Source: Turnera subulata
Taxonomy: Eukaryota; Streptophyta; Magnoliopsida; Malpighiales; Passifloraceae
DNA: 64,000 bases
Assembly: GCA_028386065.3 (NCBI GenBank)
Contig: JAKUCV010001740.1
Span: 1 to 64,000 of the forward strand
Direction of reading: 5' to 3'
The notes below the pieces were generated by a model. That model was not told where the DNA came from. It saw nothing but the letters and a program-made list of their open reading frames with translations, and made no database searches. Of this stretch, positions 47,240 to 58,544 are shown piece after piece. Every line of letters starts with the position of its first letter. Within the stretch, counting starts at the first letter, position 1. Position numbers and translations under genes: made by a program.

Positions 47240-49121
47240 TGATCTGAGGCCTCGTGTATAATGGGAACCTTGGAATGATTTACTTGATGAGAAGAGCCAT
47301 GATTTGGCCTGTGTGTGTGTGTGGTGCGCGATGGGTGCACAATTGTGCTGTTGGTGCACTTTTGGTGCGCAATTGGCACGTTTTGGTGCCATAGGTGTGC
47401 CAAGAGCTGCACCCTTTGCTCAGCTGCTAAGTATCATGGTGGAGTTACTGAGGGTAAATGTTAATGAGGGTGAGAAAGTTAGTATTAGCTGGTTAAGGGT
47501 TTAAGTGAGAGGTGGCTAGGGAGCATGAGGTGTAGGCACCAAAGTTGCTGGGCGTGCAAGTGGCTGCTTAGTCACCTACTTGCCCATGCAAAAAAAGGGA
47601 AGCAAGCACCTCAAGCCCCTCATTGCTGCCCAATTTCGAGCTGACCAGAAAAACACTAAGGAAAATAGAGGGTTGTGAAGGTTAAGAAGGAAAAGAGCAG
47701 GAAAGGTGAGTTGGGGTAGAATTTTAAGGGTTGGTTCGGAATTGGCCTTCTATGGCCACAGTTGGCACGCCCAGTGCAAGTAATTGGCACCAAAGGTGGC
47801 TAATTGACCTCGTAGAAGCATAATTGGCTCAGAGGGCAACCAATTAGCACGAGTAAGGGTTTCTGATGGGTTGGGAGAATCAAAGGTGCACTGATGTGCG
47901 CATTGGTGCACCAAGGTGTGCCAAATTGGCTAAAAGCTTGCCAATTAGTGAACCCAAGGCACAAGTTGTGTGCTTTTATTTATTTCTTAGTTGCCTATGC
48001 TCAGTGATCTTAAGGCTGATGTTTCATGTTTGTGTGGCAGGAAATAATAGTAAGGAGACCCAAAGCGAAGAAAGGCCTAGGGAGGCATAACCTTTAAGTA
48101 AGTTAGGGATTTATGCATGGTATGCTTATGGGTACATTCTATGTTAGGCGAAAGGCCCATGGCTGCCTTGTTGTGCACCAATGGTGCATGATTGTGTGTG
48201 TTGTGATGTGTTTTGTGGAATTGTTGGCTTGCGTAGCCTTGTCCTGCTGCCCACAAATTGGGCTGTACATTGCATTTGCATACATATGAATCATGGGAAT
48301 CATTGGCCAATTGATTTTGCGGGTAGTGCAAGCTAGGCTTGTACGTACCAATGGATTATTGGGCACTTGTATAACTCTTGTGCACCAAATAACAGGTTGT
48401 GGAGCCTTGCGAAGGGCATTGCTCGCTTGGTTCAAAAGACAGGTACAAACAATGGCTACTAGGGGCTGTGTAGTTGGGCAGCAAGTCATGTACACTTCCC
48501 ATGACTCGGAATGCCTCGTATTGGGGGCTGTTGGCTAAGAATCGGTACAAACATTGCTGCCCAATTTTATAGTCACCATAGAGCATTGTTCCCCTACTAA
48601 TGGGGTGTTGGAATCAAAGGAGGCTATGGAATTTGCTCATGTCCAGCATTGCATGCAATGTGACCATTTCATGCATGTTCCTATCTTCCTTAGTTGTAGA
48701 CTCACCCTTCTCCTCTAACTCTATTTTCAGGTTTGGGAGAGAGGGATAAGCCCGTGTGGGAGGACCCGGACAGGAGGGATCCTTAGAGATGGGTATTAAG
48801 CAAACTTTGGCTAGGTTCTATTTTTGTGTACATTTAAACCAAACTGATGTAGGCTTGTTGGTTAGTGCCCTATTGCATGGTTTTGTGACGAATGTTGGTT
48901 ATGTTGTGTATTGTCGAATAACATTGACGGATATCTTTTATGTATGATATTGGGCCAATAAAACATGCATTTTGTGATGGTGTTTCATTGTGTGTATCTT
49001 AAGCTTATTGCAAGGCTGAAGCCTCTAACTTCTGCCATATAAGAGTATGGCCCGAGGGTGCCTAGATGGCACACTTGACTGCTCTAGGCACCTGGCCGGT
49101 TATGCTAGTGGGGGTGTGACA
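47240..49121 (+). repeat. 3' LTR of element B
   Basis: Preceded by the purine tract AAGGGGGAGG. Begins TGATCTGAGGCC (3 nt longer than the 5' copy at its start) and ends GGGTGTGACA. Non-coding. Confidence 0.9.
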
Positions 49122-50100
49122 CGTGGCTCACATTAGAACCATGCTTGAATTGCAGACTATTGATGAAGCAGTATTTTGTAGAATGTTGGCTTCAACTTTT
49201 AGAGGAGATGCTCAAGACTGGTATAATGGTTTGCCTTTTGGATCAATAACTTCATTTGTAGATTTTTCTAGAAAATTGGTGGAAAGATTTCGTGTGAGTG
49301 TTCCACAAAAAAGGGAATGCGACAATTTATTTAACATTCGACAAAATGAAGGCGAACCCTTATGAGATTATGTTGCATGATTTAACAAAGAGATGCTGCA
49401 AATCGAAGATGTGAACATTGGAGTAGCAATAGAAGCTCTAAAACGAGGCAGCAGGATGAGAGATTTTTCAAATTCATTATCTCGAATGCCTCCGGCAAAC
49501 ATAGCCCAACTCATGGAAAGAGTTACCGAGTATATTTGCCAAGACGATGCTTATTGGGTAGTGAAAGGAGAAAATTCGATGGTGGGCAAGAAGAAGGAGA
49601 GAAGAGAGACAGCCAACAAAGGCGGAAGAGGGCAGAAAAGAAGAGACGATGATTGAGTCGAGCCTTATCCTTTGAATGCATCAAAAGCTCAAATATTGGC
49701 GGCTATAACATCCCAGGATAACGTGCAAATAAGGTGGCCCCGACCATTAAAGACTCCGCCTGAATTCAAAGACAAAAGCCTTTATTGTCGATTTCATCGA
49801 GATTATGGGCATGATACTGAAACTTGTTTTCATTTGAGGAGAGAAATAGAAAGGTTGATACGCACCGAGTACCTGAAAGAATTCATTGAGGAGGTAAATA
49901 AGAGCAAAGAGAATCCTCACCAAGCCAAAAATTCTCAAGCCGGAGTTGCTGGAAGAATACATGTAATAGAGGGAAAAAACTCAACAAGAGACCAAAAAAG
50001 GAAAGCCTCGGATCTTTTAAGCATCCAAGATGGTACGAACTGTTCGAAGGTCATAACTTTTGGAATGGAGGATGTAGTAGGACTAGAGATACCCCCATGA
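49122..50100 (+). pseudogene. Tat gag, second part
   Basis: Continues the gag interrupted at 36748: AHIRTMLELQTIDEAVFCR and WYNGLPFGSITSFVDFSRK. Stops at 49363 and 49378 fall where arginines are expected (TGA for CGA). After a stop at 49654 it gives a nucleocapsid-like CRFHRDYGHDTETCFHLRRE, a CxxxH/C motif of the Tat zinc knuckle. Confidence 0.9.
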
Positions 50101-50110
50101 AGATGCACTC

Positions 50111-50338
50111 GTGATAGAAGCAGACATCGAAGATTTCACAATGATGAGAGTTTTGGTGGACACAGGAAGTGCTTACAATATAATTGAGCCACGGGTGCTC
50201 AGAAAAATGAACATTCCTCATGATAGGATACGAAGAACAAAGATCACCCTTTATGGAGCCGGCCGAAAAGAACTTCCAGTTAAAGAAAGCATTGACCACC
50301 TGTTAACATTAGGAACAAAGACAAAATGGAGGACATGA
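50111..50338 (+). pseudogene. Tat aspartic protease
   Basis: MRVLVDTGSAYNIIEPRVLR contains the DTG active site. Followed by DRIRRTKITLYGAGRKELPV. The frame ends with a TGA at 50336, while the following frame continues the polyprotein. Confidence 0.85.
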
Positions 50339-52309
50339 ATGCAAACTTTCATTGTATGTGAAACTGGAACAGCATACAATGCAATCCTTAGAAAGACCTT
50401 CCTATTCTGCAGTACACTTAAAGTATCTGGCATTGAAATTCCCGACAAAGGTTGGGGTTGCCCTTGTCAAAGGAAACAAATTTTAGCAAGAAGATTGAAC
50501 AAATTGGATGCAGTTGGATTATTTGAACGTGAAGAGGATGAAGGCCCAAGTAGCCAGGTAACTATGGTAGTGGAAGCTGAAGAAAGAGAGAAAAAACAGA
50601 TACTGAAGACCGGGCCAGTTGAAGACATTGGAATAATTCCAGAAGATCCCAAGAAGATTACCAAAAGAGGTTCAAACTTAAATTTTGATCAAGTGCGCCA
50701 ATTGCAAAATGTTTTACAACGACATCAAGATGACTTCACATGGGTTGGTGCTAATATGCCTAGGATTTCACCTGAGATAGCATGCCATTCACTAAATACA
50801 GTTCCTATATGCAAGCCCGTCATCCAAAAAAAGCGAAAGTTTGCAAAAAAAAGGAGCGAAGCCATACAAAATGAAGTGGAAAAATTACTCTAAGCAAGAT
50901 ACATTAGAGAAGTCCATTATCCAGAGTGGTTGTCCAATGTGGTGTTTATAAAAAAGGCAAATGGAAAGCATGCCCCAAAGATTGCTATCCTTTGCCTCAA
51001 ATCGATCAACTCGTATATGTTGTAGCCGGAAACGAGTACATGAGTGCCTTGGATGCAAACTCGGGATACCACCAGATCCCCATGGACCCAAGAGATGAAG
51101 AAAAAACTTCGTTCATCACCAATAAGGCCACATATTGCTATCGTATGATGCCGTTCGGCTTGAAAAATACTGGCGCGACATATCAAAGGGTGGTCAACAA
51201 AATATTTGAAAAGCAACTTGGCAAGAATGTAGAAGCCTACATAGATGACATGATCATGAAAAGCCAAACTTTCGAGGAACACATAAAAGATTTAGAGGAG
51301 GTGCTTGAAGTCTTTCGAAATCACCAAATAAAACTTAATCCTTCCTAATGCACATTCAGGATAAAAGAGGCAAAGTTCTTGGGCTACATGGTATGCAAGG
51401 AAGGGATACAAGCAAACCCAGAAAAGCTTCGAGCAATAATGGAGATGCCTTCCCCTCGCACCGTGAAGGAAGTTCAAAGATTGACAGGGAGAATAGCCGC
51501 CTTAAAGCGTTTCATCTCAAAGTCAGCAGAAAAGTGCCTTCATTTTTTCAAAGTCTTACGTAAAGTTCCTAATTTTGAGTGCACTGATGACTGTGAGAAA
51601 GCTTTCATCCAACTCAAGCAGTACCTCTCATCCGCACCACTTCTTAGCAGCCCACAGGTTGGAGAAACTTTGTGCCCATTTTTGGGAGTGTCAGATGACG
51701 AGATACGCTCAGTATTGATAAGAGAAGAAGGAGGGAAACAAGGTCTGATATACTACATGAGCCAGGTGCTACAAGGAGCAGAACTTCATTATCCCAACAT
51801 TGAAAAAACTACATACGCAGTGGTGATATCTGCAAGGAAGATGAAGCCTTACTTTTAGGCTCACCCAATAGAAGTACTAACAGATCAACCTTTGAGAAAG
51901 GTCCTCTACCATCCAGAAGCTGCAGGAAGATTGATTAGTTGGAGCTGCAGGAAGATTGATTAGTTGGAGCGTTGAATTAAGCGAGTATGAGATAATCTAC
52001 AAACCTCGAATAGCAATCAAAGCCCAAGCATGGGCAAACTTTGTGGCTGAATGTACTTTCACCAAGAACGAACCTGAGAGACAACCCAAGGAGACTTGGA
52101 AGATCTTTGTCGATGAAGCCTCGAACTCGCAGGGGGCTGGAGCTAGAATCGTCCTTGAAAGCCCCTATGGAAATAAAATTCAATATGCACTACGATTCAT
52201 GTTCCCGGCAACTAATAATCAAACAGAGTATGACGCACTAATTGCCGGATTAAAATTGGCCATTGAAGTAGGGCAACGACTTTGCATGTATATTCAGATT
52301 CACAACTAA
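50339..52309 (+). pseudogene. Tat reverse transcriptase and RNase H domains
   Basis: RT blocks are visible as CHSLNTVPICKPVIQKKRKF, KWKACPKDCYPLPQIDQLV, ALDANSGYHQIPMD, MPFGLKNTGATYQRVV and the catalytic YIDDMIMKS (51240). A connection and first RNase H follow (LTGRIAALKRFISKSAEKCL, GLIYYMSQVLQGAELHYPNI). A second, archaeal-type RNase H is suggested by WKIFVDEASNSQGAGARIVL and NNQTEYDALIAGLKLA. A 25-bp tandem duplication (about 51916-51965) shifts the frame. Stops at 50891, 51346 and 51856 also break it. Confidence 0.9.
51916..51965 (+). repeat. 25-bp tandem duplication in the Tat pol gene
   Basis: The unit GCTGCAGGAAGATTGATTAG plus TTGGA occurs twice in a row. Its length is not a multiple of three, so it changes the reading frame between the two RNase H parts. 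Confidence 0.9.
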
Positions 52310-52468
52310 TAGTGGCATAATGGATTTTACAGTGCCAAAGAACTAACAATGGGTCGTTATCAAACAGAGGTAGCACATATGATGAAAATGATGACCCAAA
52401 ATGGAGGCAGTCTCAATGTCAGTCACATCCCTTGAGAACAAAATTCTAACGGAGAAACACTTTCAAGA

Positions 52469-53868
52469 ATGCTTCTTAAGAATGCTATGGATTTGCCAGT
52501 GGATGTGTTGATTGAACAAATGAAAAAACCAAGTATTAACGAAGGAGAGGAATTTCTGGCCATTGAGAAAGAAAAGTCTTGGATGACCCCGATAAAGGAA
52601 TACTTGGAAAAAGACCCACTCCCAAACAGCCAAGTTGAAGCAGTCAAGCTGCTAAAAAGAGCAGCCGCCTATGCTTGGGATAGAAAATACCAATACAATA
52701 GAGGATTCTGACATCCCGGACTTCGATGCCTCACAGAGGAGGAAGCTCACACCGTCTTAGAAGAGGTTCATCAAGGAACCTGCGGAATGCATATAGGAGC
52801 TAAGGCGCTAGCAAGGCAAATCATGAGGAATGGCTATTATTGGCCATCAATCATGAAAGATTCGGAAGAGATGGTAAAGAGATGCGTCCCTTGCCAAATT
52901 CACGGGAATACACTAAGGATGCCACCGTATGAACAACAAAGCATAGATTCTCCATGGCCATTTGCCCAATAGGGAATGGATATTTTAGGACCCTTCCCCC
53001 CAGCTTCCGGGAAAAGGAAATTTGTCCTTGTGGCTATTGACTACTTTACCAGATAGGTAGAAGCCGAAGCCTTGGCAGAGATTTCTGCTGCGAAAGTTGT
53101 CTCTTTTGTTAAGAAAAATATCCTACTCAGATTTGGGGTTCCGCGGATAATCATTTCGGAGACTCAATTTGACATTGCACATTTTCGTTGTTTTTGTTAG
53201 AAACTCAGAATAGAAAAAAAATTCTCTGCTGTAAGTCATCCACAGACCAATGGGCAGACCAAAGTTACCAACCGAATTCTATTGAATGGGATCAAAAGAA
53301 AACTAGAAGAAGCAAAGGGTTCATAGCTAGAGGAATTGGACAGACTTTTGTGGGCATATCGAGTCATCGAAAGAGGAACGGCCAAAGAATCTCCCTACCG
53401 CATGGTGTATGGGACATATGTTGTAACTCCTATAGAAATCCAGTTAGTTTCTCCCAAAGTACATGTCTTTGACGAAAAAAGCAATGATGATGCAATTGGA
53501 GGAGAGCTAGATCTTTTCGATGAGGTTCAAGAGCAAGCATCACTTCGAGCCTCAATTTGCAAAATCTGTGCTGCACGTTTTCACAACTCAAGAGTGAAAG
53601 AAAGAACTTTAAGATTGAAGACTATGTTTTGAGAAAAGTGGAGGCCACTGGAAGAGGAACCAAAATGGGCAAATTGGGTCCTAAATGGGAGGGATCCTAT
53701 AAAGTCGCACGAGTAATAAAGCCCGGTTCATACCATCTGGATGGAAAGGAAGGTAGGATGTTGCCGCATGCGTGGAATGGGCAAAACTTGAAACTTTTTT
53801 CACATGCCAGTTACAACATGAAATTACAGCATGATAAGTCACTTAACGTAGCCACCAAGACAAAATAA
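52469..53868 (+). pseudogene. Tat integrase
   Basis: Integrase zinc-binding domain (HQGTCGMHIGAKALARQI, CVPCQIHGN), then a core with VAIDYFTR, a damaged middle motif (IISETQFD), and NGQTKVTNRILLNGIKRKLE. The C-terminal domain reads EDYVLRKVEATGRGTKMGKL and GPKWEGSYKVARVIKPGSYH. Multiple stops and frame changes lie between these parts. Confidence 0.88.
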
Positions 53869-53901
53869 TATTCATATACATGCATATATATAATAAAATG
53901 A

Positions 53902-53910
<9 letters not shown>

Positions 53911-53942
<32 letters not shown>
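53911..53942. repeat. TA microsatellite
   Basis: Sixteen TA units in a row within the 3' non-coding part of element A. Confidence 0.9.
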
Positions 53943-53948
<6 letters not shown>

Positions 53949-54060
53949 ACAAATGTACAAGAGGATGAGTGTTTTCCATATGAATATATATATGTACACA
54001 TGATTTTGTCACTGTAACCTCTCTTTTCCTTTACTTGGATTCTTTGAAGCTGCTGATAAA

Positions 54061-54170
54061 GGTACAACTATTAAGGTCTAAGATTAGAGGAAGTTAACCT
54101 CTTTAAGATGCCAATGGTACAACTATTAAGGTCTAAGATTAGAGGAAGTTAACCTCTTTAAGATGCCAAT
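54061..54170. repeat. Two-copy 55-bp tandem repeat
   Basis: The 55-bp unit starting GGTACAACTATTAAGGTCTA is repeated exactly (54061-54115 and 54116-54170). Confidence 0.93.
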
Positions 54171-54730
54171 GAAGCATCGCAAATAAGTAGCTCATCATTT
54201 GATGGAGCAAAGTAAACACAGATGAAGTTCATTTCATTTCTTAGCAGAACTTCTTGAAGATGCCAACGAAGCATCAAAAACACAAATTGCTCATTCTTCA
54301 ATGGAGCAATCTGAAGTTCATCTCTTAATGGGACTTCTAAGAATGCCAAAGAAGCATCATAAATAAATTGCTCATCTCTTAATGGAGCAATCAAAACAAA
54401 ATTACTCATCTCTTATTGGAGCATTTAAAAACAAAAATAAATTGCTCATCTCTTAATAGAGCAATTGAAAAAATAAATTGCTCATGAAGCAATTAAAAAA
54501 AAATACAATCCAAAAAATTAAGTTCAACTCCTGATGAGACTTCTCACAGAGTCGAACGAAGCGTCGCAATTAAAATTGCTCACCCATCTATAGAGCAATA
54601 AAAAATGATTCATCTTAAATAGGATTCCTTGATCATGCCGACCAAGCATCACAATCAAGATTTGGATAAAGAAGTAATTTGTTTCTTTATGTCTCCAATG
54701 AAGCATGGAGAATAAATTGCTAATCTCCTA
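54171..54730. repeat. Array of imperfect palindromes in element A
   Basis: ATTGCTCATCTCTTAATGGAGCAAT-type units recur at about 54284, 54366, 54403, 54441 and 54564. Each can fold into a hairpin with GCTC/GAGC arms. They alternate with GATGCCAA(T/C)GAAGCATC, which itself is an inverted repeat. On the minus strand part of the array is open and reads repeated peptides of the type APLRDEQF and DASLA. Confidence 0.8.
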
Positions 54731-55085
54731 CCAAAACACCTCATTTAAAGGAGAAAGATATATCTTTAGTTGGACACTCGAGGAAGGTTAACCAAGTTTT
54801 ATAAGATACTCAAAACATGAAGCACAAAATGTTATCTTGAGACCATTCAAAACAATATAAACAACCAATCATAGATGGTGTTCTAATAATAGGAAGGAGA
54901 AAAGAACAGGAGTGACGAGGTCAGTCTCACAAAAACTTCCAAGAAAAACAAAAGGCTCTTGTACAAGAAGTCCAAATTCAAGGTTACACAAAAATTAGCA
55001 TTTATGTATATATATATATCTAGAAAGACAAAAGCCAAAGAAGTTCAAAATTGACACAACAAATATATAAAGCAGGATGCATAAG

Positions 55086-56918
55086 TCATATTATAACCAG
55101 ATAAGTACATAAGGATATAGGCCCATGAGTGTTATATTTACACAAAAACCAAAAGGAAGGCCTTGTCGTTATATCTGCACCGAAGATCATCTTCCTCTGC
55201 CAAGATTTTGGCCATTTCTCCTTGGTCTTCACTAGCTCCATTTGAACCTGACTTACTTGGTCCATGGGATGAAAATTCTCATCAATTATGGCCTCTTTGT
55301 GCTTATTGGCCTCCCTCAATTTCCTATTGAGAAACTCGCAATGGCGATGCGAGTAATAAGTCCTGAGCATAGCCTAACGCATATAAAAAATACATAAATA
55401 AGAAAAATGAAAAATTAAATTGAATTGAGTTAAGCATTAGAATATCAATATCAATCATGCAATTAAATATATAAAGGAATTCACCCTCCAATGGTCAGAA
55501 GCTTGCTCAACCATGCTTTGTTTTGACGTCTCAGCTTTAACCATTTCCATTACACTAAGCCTTCAAATAATCTGTCCATAAGCTTATCGAGTGCATACAA
55601 ACCAATCTTGAAATCATGAGGAGTAGCCATGACATCGCTTAACAATATGAGCTTTAGCCCCTTGATTTCAGAAGAAGAGAAAGATTTCTCAAAAATAGAA
55701 GAGCCCCATCATTAGAGAAGGAAGGTTCTTTTGGGTGAGAAACACCTATAAGGGCATTGATAGTATGCCTGCAAGACCTTTTATCAGGGGCAACAATTAC
55801 TTATTTTCCCTTGTCTTTCCCACTTGAGCGAAAAGTGGTTCTTACGGTAGAGGCGTAAGAATGAGAAATACCCTTGGATAACTTAGAAGGGGAATCCATA
55901 TCCACGATGATGTCTCCTCTCCTCTTCTCGGCATTATTCCTTATTGCTTCAGCATAAGGCTTGCGGGAAAAATCTTGGGATGAGCGAGGCACTCTCGCTT
56001 CACCGGACACCATGTTTCTATCAGCAATAGAATAACAAGAACCTAGAAAATATGATTAAAATACATTAACTGAGCAAGCAATAAAAAGATGTAGACTGGG
56101 AAGAAGAGAAGTCAACCTTCAATAGCAAACATCCCATAAAAGATCGACCTGTATGCACAAGGTCGAGGATTTTATATGTTGCTTTATCAGATATAAGAGA
56201 TTTAAATACTAACTCCTCTACAGAAGAAGAAAACTAGGGATATTTACTAAGGGAAAGATCAAAAGTTCCTATGCAATTCCTGATGCCTAAAACAGACTCA
56301 ACAGTTCCTTGACGGAGACCAACTCTTACTACTTTCCCTTTATAGCGCCTATGGGATCTGGGAATGCCTGAAAAACGTCTAGCACCAATCCCTTTGAGCA
56401 ATATAACAGAAGGTTCCCTTAAAAATCTTCACTTGAAAAAATTTGCGAAAAACACTTGGAAGGGGGAGAACGCCATGTATTCCACACCAATCCTCGAAAG
56501 CTGACAAGAGCAACCATGTGTTTGGGAGCAATTGAATGGGGGCAGAGCCTAATTCCTTAATAAAGCTAAGTATGAATTCGCTAAATGGAAGGACTAAACC
56601 TTCCTTAATTACTCTCACAAAAATAGGAAATTCATTGGGAAGAGGATCGAAAGCATAAGACTCTTCATAACCTATTGGAAAAAGAAAGTAAAACTCCCTT
56701 AAACTCGGAGGAATGAGTTGGCTAGAAAGTGCGTGTAATTCGGAACTTGACAACATCAAGAGAACAAAACATAAAGGAAGGTAGAAGATACTAGTAAATG
56801 GTAAAACAAGCAAGCCAGGAAATGCAAGGAAAGGAAGCAAAAGGCATACCTTAAATAGACAATTGGGATGGAAATTATATGGTAAAAAAATATACTCCAG
56901 AAGCTGCTCCATTTGCAA
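55086..56918 (-). pseudogene. Antisense gene-like region of element A
   Basis: Three coding-like blocks lie on the strand opposite to gag-pol. The first (56379-56760) gives LPNEFPIFVRVIKEGLVLPF, SEFILSFIKELGSAPIQLLP and NTWLLLSAFEDWCGIHGVLP, which resembles the putative plant gypsy-type transposon domain found near gypsy elements. After a stop, SGIPRSHRRYKGKVVRV follows. The second (56013-55801) starts MVSGEARVPRSSQDFSRKPY. The third (55370-55086) has a heptad-like, charged stretch (LREANKHKEAIIDENF). Extra antisense ORFs are known in Tat-lineage elements. Introns between the blocks are likely but were not placed. Confidence 0.7.
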
Positions 56919-57119
56919 AACCTCAAACCTACTCTCGTTGAAAAGGAAGAAACAAGATATACAGTGCCAGGCATGAGGGAAATTTGATGTAATGATGAAG
57001 AGGTTTTGTAAAATAAAAAAGAGAGAGAGAGAGAGAGATTTCGACTAAGTATAAGATGGACAACCAAGAGAAGTACAAAGGGGAGAGAAGAAGAGCTAAC
57101 TCTCCCATTTAGGGGGCTC

Positions 57120-57515
57120 TGATACATAAATTGTGTAGCTTACATAATTAGAGAAAATATAAAAATAGGAGGTAAAGTAGCACCAATATGTGAGGCAGCA
57201 CCAAGATGAAAGCAGTTAAAAGAGGAGTAAAGTTAAAAGATGAAGGCCCATAAAAATCTGCTCAAAAATATTAAAAAATAACCTTCTAGAAGCCTTTTAA
57301 GGCTATTTATAGCACCCATAAGAACTAAAGTAAGGACAAGTTGAGATACAGGCATAAATTTTCGTGTGGCTGTTTCTATTGTTTTTATACCCAATCAATT
57401 CATGTCCTTTTATTTCTTTCTTCACTAGCTAAGTTTCAACATCATTGAATTAAATTTACCCTTGTCCTTTTATTTCCTTCTTCATTCACATATTTCAATT
57501 CCCTTTGTATTATTA
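57120..57515 (+). repeat. 3' LTR of element A
   Basis: Starts right after the purine tract GGGGGCTC and ends TATTATTA before the ATAAC duplication. Confidence 0.92.
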
Positions 57516-57854
57516 ATAACCATTAGTAAAGCAAGTAGCATTTTTTATCCAAACACAGTGAGATCCTAGATATTAAGCTATTTAGCAAGAAAATATACAA
57601 AACATAAAGATATCATGTTGCCAAGGTAATTAACAAAAGGTACAATTTTTTTGTGTAGTAAAATAGGATATGAGATATCATTTTTGTATATTTTTGTATA
57701 TGTTGAGTCAATGCCAATGATGGTTGCAGAGCAAGTAAATTTGACATTCTGCAAATATCTTTTGAAATAGGGAAAATAAGAAAATATTAGTTATAGTTAT
57801 ATTTTTTTTATTAACACAAACTACTGAAAAATTCAATTGGATATACTTTTTACC

Positions 57855-58348
57855 TTATGCTCATTTGGAAGTTGTGCAATTGTCATCCTATTCAATACAC
57901 TTGCTTCTACTGGATTTATAAAAAAATATTCCCTATCCCTCATAATGGCAAGTTGAGAAATTTGTGTTTTTATACTTCAAAAGAGATGAAGAATTCACAA
58001 AGATAAACAAAAGTAAATATTCAAACAATACAAAAATAAATAATTGAGCAAAAATATATATTACTTAGTTCAGAATTCGTCCACCATTGCTATGTCAAGA
58101 TTGACAAAAAAAGTAGTTGCCGCTGATATTTTGAGTGAAGGTTGGCTTGTAAATAATACAATGCCACTAATATTAGAAATTTTAAATATAATATAAAATA
58201 TATAGCATGTAGTGCTTAATAAATATCAATATCTTCAAAGCTTTTTACCATCAAACCAGTTAAAATTACAATTGTAAGCCCCTTTTCATCAAGTTTGATG
58301 ATTTCTTCTTCATCTAGCATTTGTGAATTCAGAACTAAGTAATATACA
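57855..58348 (-). pseudogene. RPA1-like (Helitron-type) gene, 3' exons
   Basis: Minus-strand blocks in order: LNSQMLDEEEIIKLDEKGLT with IVILTGLMVK (58330-58240), SQPSLKISAATTFFVNLDIA with MVDEF (58145-58080), and NRMTIAQLPNEHK (57915-57855). These resemble the OB-fold and following blocks of the RPA70-like proteins carried by plant Helitrons. A splice acceptor TTACTTAG precedes the first block. The gene's earlier exons lie at 60950-62707, on the other side of an inserted Helitron. Confidence 0.65.
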
Positions 58349-58544
58349 TCTATTATATATATATATATTTAAAGCTATATGCCTCACCAGGTTTTGACAC
58401 ATAGGACTTTTAAGGTCTTGCTTTATTGTCATGTAGAGTTTTTGGGGTCTTCCTTTATTGCCATATGGAGGATTATAGGTGTAGTTTGATTGGCCATAAT
58501 GACAAACATAGTTATCTCTGAAAAACCTGATCAATTATAATGTT

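Larger units (their letters stand above)
36749..49121 (+). mobile_element. Ty3/gypsy Tekay-type chromovirus (element B), internally deleted
   Basis: It begins TGTGAGGCCTC and ends GGGTGTGACA inside the gag of element A. Flanks are TGTGG (36744-36748) and CGTGG (49122-49126), a 5-bp target duplication with one change. Only the first about 655 bp of its 5' LTR survive; the 3' LTR is 1,882 bp (47240-49121). Integrase, a Tekay-type C-terminus and chromodomain-like sequence remain. Gag, protease, RT and RNase H are missing and the gap is filled by element C. Confidence 0.9.
35690..57515 (+). mobile_element. Ty3/gypsy Tat-lineage retrotransposon (element A), split by nested insertions
   Basis: LTRs of 397 and 396 bp (35690-36086 and 57120-57515) begin TGATACATAAATTG and end TATTATTA. 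They are flanked by a perfect ATAAC duplication (35685-35689 and 57516-57520). A primer-binding site TTTGGCGACCACAG follows the left LTR and the purine tract TTTAGGGGGCTC precedes the right one. Gag, protease, RT, RNase H and integrase are in the gypsy order. A second RNase-H-like domain after the first and an antisense coding region near the 3' end fit the Tat group. Removing the nested block 36749-49121 plus one target copy leaves about 9.4 kb. Confidence 0.92.

Noticed and set aside
54171..54730. CRISPR-like array
   Set aside because: Units are imperfect palindromes of variable spacing in a plant retrotransposon, without conserved repeats and unique spacers.
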